From: Acidihalobacter prosperus
GTDB lineage: Bacteria; Pseudomonadota; Gammaproteobacteria; DSM-5130; Acidihalobacteraceae
Assembly: GCF_000754095.2 (NCBI RefSeq)
Contig: NZ_JQSG02000003.1
Span: forward strand, 175,397 to 239,396
Reading direction: 5' to 3'
Length of the DNA stretch: 64,000 nucleotides
The notes below the pieces were generated by a model. The model did not search any database, had not been told where the DNA came from, and worked only from the letters and a program-made list of their open reading frames with translations. Shown here one piece after another: positions 42,983 through 52,831 of the stretch. Position 1 is the first letter of the stretch, and each line of letters opens with the position of its first letter. A program made the position numbers and the translations under genes.

Positions 42983-44185
42983 ATGCCCGCCATCAGCCGT
43001 CAACTGATCCGCCTGCGCGTCGCCTGCTATACGCGTTCCACCGCGCAGCTGACAAGCCGACACTGGCAGTGGTTCGCGCTCGCCCTGCTGCTCGCCCCTG
43101 CCGGCATCCCGATCGGCGCCTTACTGCGCGCCCTGGCCTACCCGCTGGATGCGCTGTTCGCCGCCGGCCATGGTTTAAGCTGGTATTTCGTCTACCTGCT
43201 GACAACCCAGGCGCTTGCGCTGGCCTGGGTGCTGCCGCAACGGAGACCGATTCTCGGTGGCGCGTTCATGCGCTACGCCGACGCCCTCCCCATCCCCCGA
43301 TCGGCGCGGCTTGCGGCCGATCTTGCGCTGCTGCTGCTCGCCGACAGCCTGCTGCTCGGCCTGCTCGCAAACGGTATCGTCGTCTCGGCATTCGCCCGGG
43401 CCGAGCCGACCGCGCTCGGCATCGTCTCGCTGCTCGCCCTGCTGGTACTGACCCTGGGCTTCCAGCTCACCGCGCTTGACCGCCGCTGGGCGCGGCTGCC
43501 GCTGCTGGCCCTGGCCGACAGCCTGTTCGCGGTCTCCCTGAGCACCCCGTCGTCCCATCATGCCTGGGCCGCGCTGGGCGCCGCGCTGGCCACCGGACTG
43601 GCTGCGTTGCGCCTGCGCGGGCACCCATCGTCCGCCATGCGGCGGACCGGCACGCAGCGCGCGTCCGGCATCCGCGCATGGCTACCGTCCTTCGTCGGCA
43701 TCCAGTACGACATACTGAAGGCGCGGCCGGGTGCAACGTCGCTGCGTCTGGGGCTTGCCGCCATACTCGCCGCCGCGACCGTCCGCGCAGGTTTTTTCTT
43801 CGAATACGACGGACGCGTGCTGCCGTTGACGATCCTCGCGCTGGCCGGCATCGCACTCGTCCTGAGCGGTTTCTACAGAACCCTGCGCGCCGCGCACGCG
43901 CCCATGCACGCGTATCTGGCCGCTCTGCCGACGGGTCGACGGTACTGGCCGCTGCGCGACCTGCTCTTTGTGCTGATACTCGGGATCGCGCCGCTGATCC
44001 CGCTGTTGCCGCCGCTGGGACGCCACTTCCCTGCCACCGCATGGGCCGGGCTGGCACTCGCCTACCTGTCGCTGCTCGCGGCGCTGCGCCTGCCGCTGGC
44101 GATCGCCGGCAGACAGACCGCCCTGGCCGCATTGCTGCTTGCCGGTATCTGGTCCGGTATCGCGATGGCGGCAGTCGCGCGATGA
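42983..44185 (+). CDS. ABC-type exporter membrane subunit (inferred)
   Basis: A 400-residue, very hydrophobic protein with about ten predicted membrane helices (for example 27-50, 60-80, 110-135, 145-165, 255-290, 320-345 and 350-395). I recognise no motif in the protein itself. Its stop overlaps by four bases the start of an ABC ATPase, so it is most likely the permease of a two-gene exporter. Loop lengths and the paired ATPase resemble ABC-2 type exporters. Substrate unknown. Confidence 0.6.
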   Translation: MPAISRQLIRLRVACYTRSTAQLTSRHWQWFALALLLAPAGIPIGALLRALAYPLDALFAAGHGLSWYFVYLLTTQALALAWVLPQRRPILGGAFMRYADALPIPRSARLAADLALLLLADSLLLGLLANGIVVSAFARAEPTALGIVSLLALLVLTLGFQLTALDRRWARLPLLALADSLFAVSLSTPSSHHAWAALGAALATGLAALRLRGHPSSAMRRTGTQRASGIRAWLPSFVGIQYDILKARPGATSLRLGLAAILAAATVRAGFFFEYDGRVLPLTILALAGIALVLSGFYRTLRAAHAPMHAYLAALPTGRRYWPLRDLLFVLILGIAPLIPLLPPLGRHFPATAWAGLALAYLSLLAALRLPLAIAGRQTALAALLLAGIWSGIAMAAVAR

Positions 44186-44823
44186 ACGCCCCGGCGTCGC
44201 TGACCGCGCAAGACCTGCGCAGGACCTATGGCGGACGTGAAGTGCTGCGTGGCGCAAGCCTGGCGCTGGCAGCGGGCGTATACGCGCTGCGGGGTCCGAA
44301 CGGCATCGGCAAATCGACCCTGCTGGCCGCACTGGCGGGCGCCGTCCCGCTCGAGGCCGGCGAGGTCCGTATCGACGGCATCAGCCTCGCCTCGGCACCC
44401 TTGGCGGCAAAACGGCGGTTGGGCTACGCCCCCGATGAGAGTCCGGTCTATCCCTTCGTCAGCGGCCGCACGCTGCTGGAGTTCGTTGCCGCGACCAAAG
44501 GCGTGCGCCTCGGCGAGGCCGACCGCGAAACATTGCGCGCGCTGGCGCTGGAGACCCGGACGGAAATCCGCTTTTCGGCCCAGTCGCTCGGCATGCAGAA
44601 GAAATTCCTGCTGGCCGCCGCCTGGATCGGCGCCCCCAGGGTCCTGTTGCTGGACGAACCCAGCAACGGCCTGGATGCATCGGCCCGGGATTATCTGTGC
44701 AAACGCTTCGCCGCCGAGCGCGAACGATGCGTGATCCTGTTCACGACCCACGACAGCCGTTTTGCGGAACGAGCCGGGGCGGCCTCGATCGAGATGGAAA
44801 CGCTGTTCGCGGACGCGCGCTGA
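44182..44823 (+). CDS. ABC transporter ATP-binding protein
   Basis: A 213-residue ATPase. Walker A is GPNGIGKSTLLAAL (near residue 37), Walker B is PRVLLLDEPSNGLD (near 155) and the switch His lies in FTTHDS. The signature loop reads QSLGMQKKFLLAAAW rather than LSGGQ, a divergence common in exporters of the CcmA/ABC-2 group. Coupled by ATGA overlap to the upstream membrane protein, it should energise that exporter. It is convergent with the cardiolipin synthase gene. Confidence 0.9.
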   Translation: MNAPASLTAQDLRRTYGGREVLRGASLALAAGVYALRGPNGIGKSTLLAALAGAVPLEAGEVRIDGISLASAPLAAKRRLGYAPDESPVYPFVSGRTLLEFVAATKGVRLGEADRETLRALALETRTEIRFSAQSLGMQKKFLLAAAWIGAPRVLLLDEPSNGLDASARDYLCKRFAAERERCVILFTTHDSRFAERAGAASIEMETLFADAR

Positions 44824-44829
44824 ACGTGT

Positions 44830-46266
44830 TCAGAGCAAAGCCCCGAGCAGGCCGGCGGTGTTGTAGTACAAGCGCCGCGGCCAGGAAAGGCGAAGCCAGT
44901 GGGCAGGGTCGACGGCACGCGCATCCGCCATGTAGCGCGCCTGCAATGCACGCAGTTCCTGTGTGAACGGCGCGCTGTAGACGATCACCGACACCTCAAA
45001 ATTGATCTCGAAGCTGCGCCGGTCCAGGTTGGCCGAACCGAGAATGCTGAGGCGGCCGTCCACGGTCATGGTCTTGGCGTGCAACAGCCCCTGGCGGTAT
45101 TCGAGGACATCCACGCCGCTCTCGAGCAGATCGGCATAATAGCTGCGGCTGGCGGCCGCCACCATGCGCGAATCGTTGCGTGCGGGCACCACCAGCCGGG
45201 TGTTCGTGCCGCAGCGTGCGGTGGCGTGGATCGAAGCGATGGTGCCTTCGTCCGGAACGAGGTAGGGTGAGGTGATCACCACCTCCTCCCGCGCCAGGTG
45301 CAGGGCGGCCTGCTGCACCTGGCGCATGGCATAGTTGTACGACATCGGCCCGGTGCCGATGATCTGGGCATCGATCCCCCCGGCCTCCGGCTCGGGACGG
45401 ATGGCCAGCACCTCGCCCAGCCATTCGCGACTGTCGAGAAACCAGTCCTCCACGAACAAGCGCTGCAGATCCCAGGCGACGGGACCGCGGATACGCACCG
45501 AGGCATCGACCCAGGGCGCATAGCGGGCCTTGGGCGCGAAGGCCGCATCGGCGATGTTCTGACTGCCGGCATAGGCGATCACGCCGTCGATGACAGCCAG
45601 CTTGCGATGATTGCGGATATCCATGCGCGCCAGCAGGGCCCGCAGCGGACTGACCGGCAGCGAGGCCACCACCTCGACACCCGCCTGATCCAGATGCCGT
45701 TTCAAAGGAGAGGCCAGAAAGGCCTTGGAGCCGATGGCATCGACCAGCAGGCGGCAGGGCACGCCACGCCTGGCGGCTCGTATCAGCGCCTCGGCCACGG
45801 CGTGGCCGGAATGATCCGGGAGATAGATGTAGGACAGCAGGTGGCAGTGCAGCTGCGCGGCGTCTATGTCCGCCACCAGCGCGTCGATCATGGCCCGCGA
45901 ATCGCTGATCAGGCGTATCCGGTTGCCTCGTCGAGCACGCGTGCCGCCGACCGATTGCGCCAGGGCCGCGATCGGCGCGTAGTCCGGCGCCAGCGCGGCA
46001 GGATGATCCTCGTGAGGCACGCCCAGGACCTCACGCTGGTGCTCACGCAGCATCGCATGCAGGCGCAGGCGACGGCGGCCAAGGCGCACTTCCCCGACCA
46101 GCAGGTACAGCAGCGGCCCCGCCACCGGCACCAGCATCACCACCACGATCCAGGCCAGCCGGGCGCTCGGCTGGCCGCTGCGGCGCACCAGGATGCGCAC
46201 GACAACGATCAGCCGTATCAGCAATTCTCCAGCAACGGCCAATGAGGTGACGGGTTCTCCGAACAT
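44830..46266 (-). CDS. cls: cardiolipin synthase (phospholipase D family)
   Basis: A 478-residue inner-membrane enzyme with two N-terminal helices (about residues 7-25 and 37-60) and two HKD phospholipase D motifs: HRKLAVIDGVIAYAGSQN near 218 and HAKTMTVDGRLSILGSANLD near 395. It condenses two phosphatidylglycerols into cardiolipin and glycerol. Length matches E. coli ClsA (486). The ATG at 46266 begins a typical hydrophobic N-terminus; a longer frame from 46299 adds basic residues without support. Cardiolipin content is an osmotic and acid adaptation in many bacteria. Confidence 0.9.
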   Translation of the reverse strand: MFGEPVTSLAVAGELLIRLIVVVRILVRRSGQPSARLAWIVVVMLVPVAGPLLYLLVGEVRLGRRRLRLHAMLREHQREVLGVPHEDHPAALAPDYAPIAALAQSVGGTRARRGNRIRLISDSRAMIDALVADIDAAQLHCHLLSYIYLPDHSGHAVAEALIRAARRGVPCRLLVDAIGSKAFLASPLKRHLDQAGVEVVASLPVSPLRALLARMDIRNHRKLAVIDGVIAYAGSQNIADAAFAPKARYAPWVDASVRIRGPVAWDLQRLFVEDWFLDSREWLGEVLAIRPEPEAGGIDAQIIGTGPMSYNYAMRQVQQAALHLAREEVVITSPYLVPDEGTIASIHATARCGTNTRLVVPARNDSRMVAAASRSYYADLLESGVDVLEYRQGLLHAKTMTVDGRLSILGSANLDRRSFEINFEVSVIVYSAPFTQELRALQARYMADARAVDPAHWLRLSWPRRLYYNTAGLLGALL

Positions 46267-46428
46267 GGCCGGAGTGTGCCAGAGCCGGCGCCGGGGCAAT
46301 AGCCCGCGCGCAGAACTTAGCGCAGCATATTAGTTCTAAGCGATGTGCTTCCGCTTCCCGACGCGCACGCTGCTGTGGGATGATGGATGCGTCACCCGAC
46401 GTGACCGGCCGCTGCCGGCGAGGATCGC

Positions 46429-46956
46429 ATGATCAAACGTCTCTGGATGGCACTACCCGCATTGTTGCTGGGCGGTTGCGCCGTCAACCCCGTTTCCCCC
46501 CCCGGCCCCTATGCCGCGCTGACGCCCGAGATGGCGGCTGCCGGCACCGCCACCGGCAGCCGCGTGCGCTGGGGCGGCATCATCGTGAGCACCCATCCCG
46601 AGACCACGCGCACCTGTTTCGAGGTGCTCGGCCTGCCGCTGGACGGTGAAGGCGAGCCCCGTCTGGAGCGCACGCACAGCGTGGGACGCTTCATCGCCTG
46701 CTCACCCGGCTTCTACGACCCGGCACTCTATGCCAAGGGACGCGAGATTACCGTGGCCGGCGACATCGTCAAGGTCGAAACCCGCCGCATCGGCGAATAT
46801 GCGTACCGCTTCCCGGTCATCGAGGCCGGTGCGCCGCACCTGTGGCCCAAGCCTCGCCCCGTACGCTACGTCCCCGGCCCCTGCTGGAACGACCCTTTCT
46901 GCAGCCCCTGGGGCTGGCCCGGCCCGTATCCCTATTACTCGCCCTGGTGGCGCTGA
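46429..46956 (+). CDS. Slp-family outer membrane lipoprotein
   Basis: A 175-residue lipoprotein with signal peptide and lipobox LLGGC (Cys near residue 17). The Slp core follows: RWGGIIVSTHPETTRTCFEVLGLPLD, then FIACSPGFYDPALYAKGREITVAG. Slp is an outer-membrane lipoprotein induced by starvation and acid in E. coli. The C-terminus is rich in Pro, Trp and Tyr, unlike the paralogue that follows. Its stop overlaps that paralogue's start. Confidence 0.85.
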   Translation: MIKRLWMALPALLLGGCAVNPVSPPGPYAALTPEMAAAGTATGSRVRWGGIIVSTHPETTRTCFEVLGLPLDGEGEPRLERTHSVGRFIACSPGFYDPALYAKGREITVAGDIVKVETRRIGEYAYRFPVIEAGAPHLWPKPRPVRYVPGPCWNDPFCSPWGWPGPYPYYSPWWR

Positions 46957-47471
46957 TGAACGCAGGCAATCGCTTTCTCCTCGGTCTGGCCATGACCGGC
47001 GTGCTGGCGCTCGCGGGCTGCGCCACCACCCCGCCGTTTGCGCCCGCGCTTGCCCAGCAGGCGCAAACCGCGCCTGCTCCCCAGGCGGTGGCACGCAACG
47101 CGCGTGCGCCGGCGACGCCGATGGCCTGGGGCGGCACCATCGTAAAGGTCGACAACGAGGCCCACGACACCCTGATCACCGTGCTCGCCTACCCGCTGGA
47201 TGATGCCTTGCGGCCGAAACTGCGCGACAGCACCATCGGACGCTTCATCGTGCGGGCCCGCGGCTTCGTCGAACCGCTGATCTATGCGCCCGGCCGCGAG
47301 CTGTCAGTGATCGGCCCGGTCACCGGCTTCCGGCAGGGCGAGATCGGTCAGCAGCCCTATCAGTATCCGGTGGTCAGCGAGCAGGCCATGCACCTCTGGC
47401 CGCTGGCGCCCGAGCCCTCCACGCCGCGCTTCCAGTTCGGCATCGGCATCGGCATCGGCTCGCGTTTCTAA
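46956..47471 (+). CDS. Slp-family outer membrane lipoprotein (tandem paralogue)
   Basis: A 171-residue lipoprotein with lipobox LALAGC near residue 19 and the Slp blocks MAWGGTIVKVDNEAHDTLI, LAYPLD, RFIVRARGFVEPLIYAPGREL and VIGPVTG. It ends in a Gly-Ile repeat (FGIGIGIGSRF). The ATG overlaps the upstream stop (TGATG), so it is coupled. The two share the WGG-to-APGRE core but diverge in both tails, a duplication with separate evolution. It is convergent with uvrD. Confidence 0.85.
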   Translation: MNAGNRFLLGLAMTGVLALAGCATTPPFAPALAQQAQTAPAPQAVARNARAPATPMAWGGTIVKVDNEAHDTLITVLAYPLDDALRPKLRDSTIGRFIVRARGFVEPLIYAPGRELSVIGPVTGFRQGEIGQQPYQYPVVSEQAMHLWPLAPEPSTPRFQFGIGIGIGSRF

Positions 47472-47479
47472 ACACGCGC

Positions 47480-49657
47480 TCAGGCAAGAGGCTCAAGCTT
47501 GGCGTAGCTGAGCACCAGCCATTTGCTGCCGTGGACGTTGAAGTTGACCTCGACGCGCGCCTGCGGCCCCTGGCCCTCGCAGTCCAGGACCACGCCTTCG
47601 CCGAACTTGGCGTGACGCACCCGCTGGCCGACGCTCAACCCGCCGACGCCCTCCCGGCCACGCACCGGCGTGGACCGAGGGCGCGGCACGGCGGACGGCG
47701 CCTGGGTGCGCACGCGGGGACGCACCTCCTCGATCAGCTCGGCGGGAATCTCGCCGATGAAACGAGAAGGCAAATTGTAGGTCTGCTGGCCGTGCAGGCG
47801 GCGGGTCTCCGCGGCAGTGAGCACCAGGCGACTGCGCGCGCGCGTGATGCCGACGTAGCACAGCCGCCGCTCCTCCTCCAGCCGCCCCGGCTCCTCCACC
47901 GACATGCGGTGCGGGAACAACCCTTCCTCCATACCGGCCAGGAACACCAACGGGAACTCGAGTCCCTTGGCGCTGTGCAGGGTCATCAGCTGCACGCAAT
48001 CCTCCCAGGCATCGCCCTGGCCCTCGCCCGCCTCCAGGGCGGCATGCGAGAGAAACGCCGTCAGCGGCTCCATGTCGGCATGCTGTTCCGGGTCGGGCAC
48101 GAAACCACGCGCGGCATTGACCAGCTCGTCGAGGTTTTCCACCCGCGCCTCGGCGCGCTCGCTCTTGTCCGCCGCGAAATGCGCGCGCAGGCCGCTGGCG
48201 CCCACGACGTGCTCCACCCGTTGATGCAGGTCGAGCCCCTCGCAGGCCTTCGCCATGTCGTCGATCAGGCGCAGGAAGCCCTCGATCGCGCGCGCGGCGC
48301 GCGCCGCCATGGCGGACTCGGCCACCAGCTCTCGCGCGGCCGGCCAAAGCGCGCATCCGCGGTCGCGGGCACGGTCGCGGATCGCCTGCAGGCTGCGTTC
48401 GCCGATACCCCGTGTCGGCTGATTGACCACACGCTCGAAGGAAGTATCGTCCTGCCGGCTGACCAGCAGTCGCAGATAGGCCAGCGCATCCTTGATCTCG
48501 GCGCGTTCGAAGAAACGCAGACCGCCGTAGACCCGGTATGGGATCCCGCGTGCGATCAGGGCTTCCTCGAGCACGCGCGACTGCGCGTTGGAACGGTACA
48601 GTACGGCAACCTCGTCGCGGCGATGGCCCTGCGCGGTCCAGTCGGCGATCTGGTCGACCACGTAGCGCGCCTCGTCGAGGTCGTTGTAGGCGAGATAGAG
48701 CCGCACCGCCTCGCCCTTCGCGCCGTCCGCCCATAGCTGCTTGCCCAACCGGCCCGCATTGTGCGCGATGACCGCGTTGGCGGCGTCCAGGATGATCTGG
48801 GTGGAACGGTAATTCTGCTCGAGACGCACGGTCTGGGTGCCGGGAAAATCGCGGGCGAACTGCTGAATATGCTCGATGCGCGCGCCACGCCAGCCATAGA
48901 TCGACTGGTCATCGTCGCCGACCGCGAAAACCGGATTGTGGCTGCCGGCAAGCAAACGCAGCCAGGCGTACTGCAGGGCGTTGGTGTCCTGAAACTCGTC
49001 CACCAGCAGGTGACGGAAACGCTGCTGGTAATGACGTTGCAGGGCGTCGTTGTCGCGGATCAATTCCAGCGCGCGCAACAGCAACTCGGCGAAATCCACC
49101 ACGCCTGCCTGTCGGCAGGCGGCTTCGTAGGCGCTGTAGATGCGCACGAACTGGGCCTGCGTGGGATCGCCGGTGTCGTCGAGATGCTGCGGGCGCAGAC
49201 CTTCGTCCTTGCGCCCGTTGATGAACCACTGCGCCTGCTTCGGCGGCCAGTGCGCCTCGTCCAGATTCAGCCCGCGCAGCACGCGCTTGACCAGCCGCAG
49301 CTGGTCCTCGCTGTCGAGAATCTGGAAACCCTGCGGCAACCCTGCCTCGCGCCAATGGGCACGCAGCAGGCGGTGCGCGAGACCGTGAAAGGTACCAATC
49401 CACATGCCAGCGGCCGGCACCCCCATCAACGCCTCGATACGGCCGCGCATCTCGTGTGCCGCCTTGTTGGTGAAGGTGACGGCCAGCAGGCTATAGGGCG
49501 ACACGCCCTCGACGCGGATCAGCCAGGCGATGCGATGGGTCAGTACGCGGGTCTTGCCGCTGCCGGCGCCGGCGAGCACCAGCACCGGCCCCGGCGGTGC
49601 GCTGACGGCCTCTCGCTGGGCATCGTTGAGTCCGGAAAGCAGATCGGTGACATCCAT
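47480..49657 (-). CDS. uvrD: DNA helicase II (UvrD)
   Basis: A 725-residue superfamily 1A 3'-5' helicase for mismatch and nucleotide excision repair. It opens with LLSGLNDAQREAVSAPPGPVL in parts (LNDAQREAV, PGPVLVLAGAGSGKTRVL holding Walker A near residue 30). Motif II LVDEFQDTN is near 220, motif IV is near 285, and the late motif LMTLHSAKGLEFPLVFLAG is near 560. The tudor-like C-terminal region (VGQRVRHAKFGEGVVLDCEG) that binds RNA polymerase is present, which favours UvrD over Rep. Confidence 0.93.
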   Translation of the reverse strand: MDVTDLLSGLNDAQREAVSAPPGPVLVLAGAGSGKTRVLTHRIAWLIRVEGVSPYSLLAVTFTNKAAHEMRGRIEALMGVPAAGMWIGTFHGLAHRLLRAHWREAGLPQGFQILDSEDQLRLVKRVLRGLNLDEAHWPPKQAQWFINGRKDEGLRPQHLDDTGDPTQAQFVRIYSAYEAACRQAGVVDFAELLLRALELIRDNDALQRHYQQRFRHLLVDEFQDTNALQYAWLRLLAGSHNPVFAVGDDDQSIYGWRGARIEHIQQFARDFPGTQTVRLEQNYRSTQIILDAANAVIAHNAGRLGKQLWADGAKGEAVRLYLAYNDLDEARYVVDQIADWTAQGHRRDEVAVLYRSNAQSRVLEEALIARGIPYRVYGGLRFFERAEIKDALAYLRLLVSRQDDTSFERVVNQPTRGIGERSLQAIRDRARDRGCALWPAARELVAESAMAARAARAIEGFLRLIDDMAKACEGLDLHQRVEHVVGASGLRAHFAADKSERAEARVENLDELVNAARGFVPDPEQHADMEPLTAFLSHAALEAGEGQGDAWEDCVQLMTLHSAKGLEFPLVFLAGMEEGLFPHRMSVEEPGRLEEERRLCYVGITRARSRLVLTAAETRRLHGQQTYNLPSRFIGEIPAELIEEVRPRVRTQAPSAVPRPRSTPVRGREGVGGLSVGQRVRHAKFGEGVVLDCEGQGPQARVEVNFNVHGSKWLVLSYAKLEPLA

Positions 49658-49708
49658 CCGCGCGAGTTTATCAGATGGATGTCGCCCCCCGGCCGCGCAT
49701 GTTGCGGT

Positions 49709-51337
49709 TCAGATGCGGAAACGGCCGACCAGCCGTTGCAGCTGTTCCGCCAGCGCCTTGAGTTCATCCCCGGCGCTGGCCGTCTGCTGCGCGCCTTCCG
49801 CGCTGATCTCGGCCACCTCGTTGATGGTCAGTACGTTGCGGTTGATCTCCTCGGCGACGTGGCTCTGCTCTTCGGCCGCGCTGGCGATCTGCAGATTCAT
49901 GTCGTTGATGCGCGTCACCGCCCCGGTGATCGCCCCGAGCGAGGAACCGGCGCGCGCGGCCTGATCGACGCTCAGGCTCGCCCGCTCGCGACCGCCCTGC
50001 ATCGCGGCGACCGCGTCGCGGGCGCCGGCCTGCAGGCGTTCGATCATGCCCTGGATTTCCTCGGTGGACTGCTGCGTACGGCTGGCCAGGGTCCGCACCT
50101 CGTCCGCCACCACCGCGAAACCGCGTCCCTGCTCGCCGGCGCGCGCCGCCTCGATGGCGGCATTGAGTGCCAGCAGATTGGTCTGTTCGGCGATGCCGCG
50201 AATCACATCGAGCACGGTGCCGATCTGGACGCTGTCCGCCTCCAGCCTGCCGATCACCTCGCCGGCCTTCTCGACCTCTGCCGCCAGCGTATTGATCACC
50301 TCGACCGTACGTTCGACCTCGGTCTGGCCTGCGCCGGCTTCGCGACTGGCCTCGTGCGTCGCGTCGGCCGCCTCCGCGGCATGGCGGGCAACCACCTGCA
50401 CGGTGGTGGTCATTTCGTTCATGGCGGTGGCCACCTGCTCGGTTTCGCGCTGCTGACGCTGCACGCCCTCGTAGGTCATGCGGGTAATGCCGGACATGCG
50501 CTCGGACGCGCCCGCGATCTGCTGGCTGGACGAGGCAACTTCGGCCACCAGCGCCTGCACCTTGCCGACGAAACGGTTGAACGACGCGGCCAGCTGCGCC
50601 ACCTCGTCCCGACCGCCGGCCTCGGGCAGCCGGCGGGTCAAGTCGCCCTCGCCCTCGGCGATATCCGACAACGCCGTCCGGGTCGCACGCAGGCCGCGTG
50701 TAATCGAACGCCCAAGCAGCACAGAGAGCAGCAGCCCGATCACGGTGGCCGCCAGACCGATCGCCACACCCAGCCGGAAAATACCATCCACGCGCTGTAT
50801 CACCCCATCGCGCGTGCGCACGAAACTGGCCCGCTCCTGTTCCATGAGCTTTTGCAGAGCCTTGCGGATCGGGCGCCAGCTCTTGGTTTCCTGCTGCACC
50901 AGGAGATCACGCGCCTGATTCACCTCACCGGCTTCGACCAGCCCGATGACGCGCAGCTTGAGCGCGCTGTTGGCCTGCCAGCCCTGCGCAACGGCATCCA
51001 GCTCGGCCAGGGCCTCGGCGTCGCCGCGGTAGGCCTTTTGCGCGCGGGCGAGTGCCTCGTTGAAACGCGCGATCGCCGTTTCCGTCACCTTGCGCGCGGG
51101 CTTGAGATCCGGTTCGAAGACCTTGTTGCGCGTGGAGATGCCCGACAGCAGCCCCTCGCCGTACATGACCTGCAGCGCGTTGAGACGCACCTGATCGTGT
51201 TCCACGAAACCGACGAAGGCGTTACGGATATCGCGAATGCCGAACAAGGTGACGGACAGGGCGACGAGCATCAGCAGAATCGCGAGTCCGGTGGCGGAGA
51301 TGATCTTGGGTTGGATGGTCAGACGGTTGAGCAGCAT
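49709..51337 (-). CDS. methyl-accepting chemotaxis protein
   Basis: A 542-residue chemoreceptor. Helix 1 (about residues 12-32) and helix 2 (about 188-210) flank a periplasmic four-helix-bundle type sensor domain of about 155 residues. A HAMP domain follows ([21 protein letters not shown]), then the signalling hairpin tip [32 protein letters not shown] (given in parts: [31 protein letters not shown]). Ligand unknown. The start follows GAGGGGG by three to five bases. No other chemotaxis gene is adjacent. Confidence 0.92.
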   Translation of the reverse strand: MLLNRLTIQPKIISATGLAILLMLVALSVTLFGIRDIRNAFVGFVEHDQVRLNALQVMYGEGLLSGISTRNKVFEPDLKPARKVTETAIARFNEALARAQKAYRGDAEALAELDAVAQGWQANSALKLRVIGLVEAGEVNQARDLLVQQETKSWRPIRKALQKLMEQERASFVRTRDGVIQRVDGIFRLGVAIGLAATVIGLLLSVLLGRSITRGLRATRTALSDIAEGEGDLTRRLPEAGGRDEVAQLAASFNRFVGKVQALVAEVASSSQQIAGASERMSGITRMTYEGVQRQQRETEQVATAMNEMTTTVQVVARHAAEAADATHEASREAGAGQTEVERTVEVINTLAAEVEKAGEVIGRLEADSVQIGTVLDVIRGIAEQTNLLALNAAIEAARAGEQGRGFAVVADEVRTLASRTQQSTEEIQGMIERLQAGARDAVAAMQGGRERASLSVDQAARAGSSLGAITGAVTRINDMNLQIASAAEEQSHVAEEINRNVLTINEVAEISAEGAQQTASAGDELKALAEQLQRLVGRFRI

Positions 51338-51540
51338 GTTTCCCCCTCGCTTGCCGACGACGCCCTGTGATTCGAATGTGTATGGACGCCTTGACTAAGA
51401 ATAGCTGGGCCTCAACAGGTTTTCGGCATGCAGGGCGGACACTTGAGCGAGGCGGGACGAACGGGGCGCCGGAGAGGCACAAGGGGCGGGCAAAGAAGCC
51501 GGGTGCGGAAGACCCGCACCCAGAATCCCGAGGTGCGCGT

Positions 51541-52065
51541 TCAGGCCCTGCGGGGGCCGTGATCGGTTGGCGCGCCGCCAAGCAGCTGCGCGAGTGTGAA
51601 AATCGAATAGGCGGCGATATAGGCCCAGACGCCGTAGACGAGGTAGTGATGGACGACCAGATCCTCGCTGAACAGACGCCCGCCGCCATGCGCGAATGCG
51701 CCGAGCAGCGCACCCGCAAAACCGGTCAGGCACAACAGACTGACCGCGCAGACGCCGACGCCTTGCGCGCACAGGCCGCCGATGCCGGTAGCCGAGCTCG
51801 GACGGATGGCATACCACCAGCGCAGCTGAAACGCCACCGCCAGCACCAGCGTCACCGCCAGCGCGTCGTGCACCCACATCCGGTCGAGCAGGCCGCCGCG
51901 GAACATGCCGTCTCCGCCGACCAGCTCGAGCAGCACGCCGATCGCGAGCATGAACAGGATGCCGCGGTTCACGCACTCGAATCCGTGGCATTCCACCTTG
52001 AAACGAGGGCCGGACTTCCCGTCCGCGCCGTCCGATGCATCCTGGTGATCATTCATCGTGGACAT
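51541..52065 (-). CDS. four-helix membrane protein of the bc operon, possibly b-type
   Basis: A 174-residue membrane protein with about four helices (residues 32-50, 66-86, 96-120 and 138-160). Histidines lie near helix ends (VHDALAVT, AFAHGGG, VVHHYLVYG), and Cys occurs at KVECHGFEC. The layout recalls small b-type cytochromes of the b561 kind, but I cannot identify a family. It lies four bases after the cytochrome c4 stop and is the last gene of the petA to c4 operon, so a role in passing electrons between that complex and c4 is possible. Start chosen at 52065 (GGAG nine bases upstream). Confidence 0.5.
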   Translation of the reverse strand: MSTMNDHQDASDGADGKSGPRFKVECHGFECVNRGILFMLAIGVLLELVGGDGMFRGGLLDRMWVHDALAVTLVLAVAFQLRWWYAIRPSSATGIGGLCAQGVGVCAVSLLCLTGFAGALLGAFAHGGGRLFSEDLVVHHYLVYGVWAYIAAYSIFTLAQLLGGAPTDHGPRRA

Positions 52066-52069
52066 AGGC

Positions 52070-52831
52070 TCAATCTCCGCTGTCAGTATCCGAGGGATGA
52101 GGCAACTGGGTTGTCGGATTGCCCCCCGACAACGTGGGGATGAAGGTGGCAAGCGCCAGGATTTCCTGCTTGTCCAGACGCCCGGCGACGTCGCGCATGA
52201 TGCCGTTGGGATCGTTCGCGCGCGTGCCGTCATGGAAATAGGTCAACTGCTCCACGAGGTAGGTCTTGTCCTGTCCGGCCAGGCGCGGGAATTCCGGCGG
52301 GATGCCCGCGCCTGTGGCGCTGTGGCAGGCTTCACAGGCCGGCACGTCGGTTGCCCGCACGCCGCCGTAATAGATGGCCTTGCCCGCGCTCCATAGCGCC
52401 TTTTCCTTGGCGTCCGTGGGAACCGGCTTCGGCTTCGGCGGCGCCAGGGAACCGAAAAATGCCACCAGATCCTCCATCTCCTTGTTGCCGTGAATGGTCT
52501 TGACGGCGTCGATCATGGTCCCCTTGGCGAGCGGATCGTCGCGCTTCTTGGAGGCGAAATCGTGCAGTTCCTTGAGCAGATACTGCGGCCATTGGCCCGC
52601 CAGATCGGGGAACCCCTTGACCGGCGAAATGCCATCCGCGCCATGGCAGACGATGCACATCGTCTTGGCGTCAGTTTTGCCCAGCTCGGGGTTGCCGCCG
52701 CTGATCACACCGATCACTCCATTCTTGGGACCTGCCAGCGCGGCACCCGAGGCCGACAGCATCAGCAGAGCGCCCAGGACATACATCGCGGGCCGGCGAG
52801 CTTGCACGGCGAATCCTTCCCTATTCGTCAT
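52070..52831 (-). CDS. diheme cytochrome c4 of the bc operon
   Basis: A 253-residue secreted diheme cytochrome with heme motifs CIVCH near residue 60 and CEACH near 170 and the c4 blocks FPDLAGQWPQYLLKEL and FPRLAGQDKTYLVEQL. It is longer than the c4 pair at 36 kb because of an N-terminal extension and a Pro/Lys-rich linker (APPKPKPVPTDAKEK). It overlaps the preceding small membrane gene by four bases (ATGA). It is the natural soluble partner of the cytochrome c1 in this operon. Confidence 0.9.
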   Translation of the reverse strand: MTNREGFAVQARRPAMYVLGALLMLSASGAALAGPKNGVIGVISGGNPELGKTDAKTMCIVCHGADGISPVKGFPDLAGQWPQYLLKELHDFASKKRDDPLAKGTMIDAVKTIHGNKEMEDLVAFFGSLAPPKPKPVPTDAKEKALWSAGKAIYYGGVRATDVPACEACHSATGAGIPPEFPRLAGQDKTYLVEQLTYFHDGTRANDPNGIMRDVAGRLDKQEILALATFIPTLSGGNPTTQLPHPSDTDSGD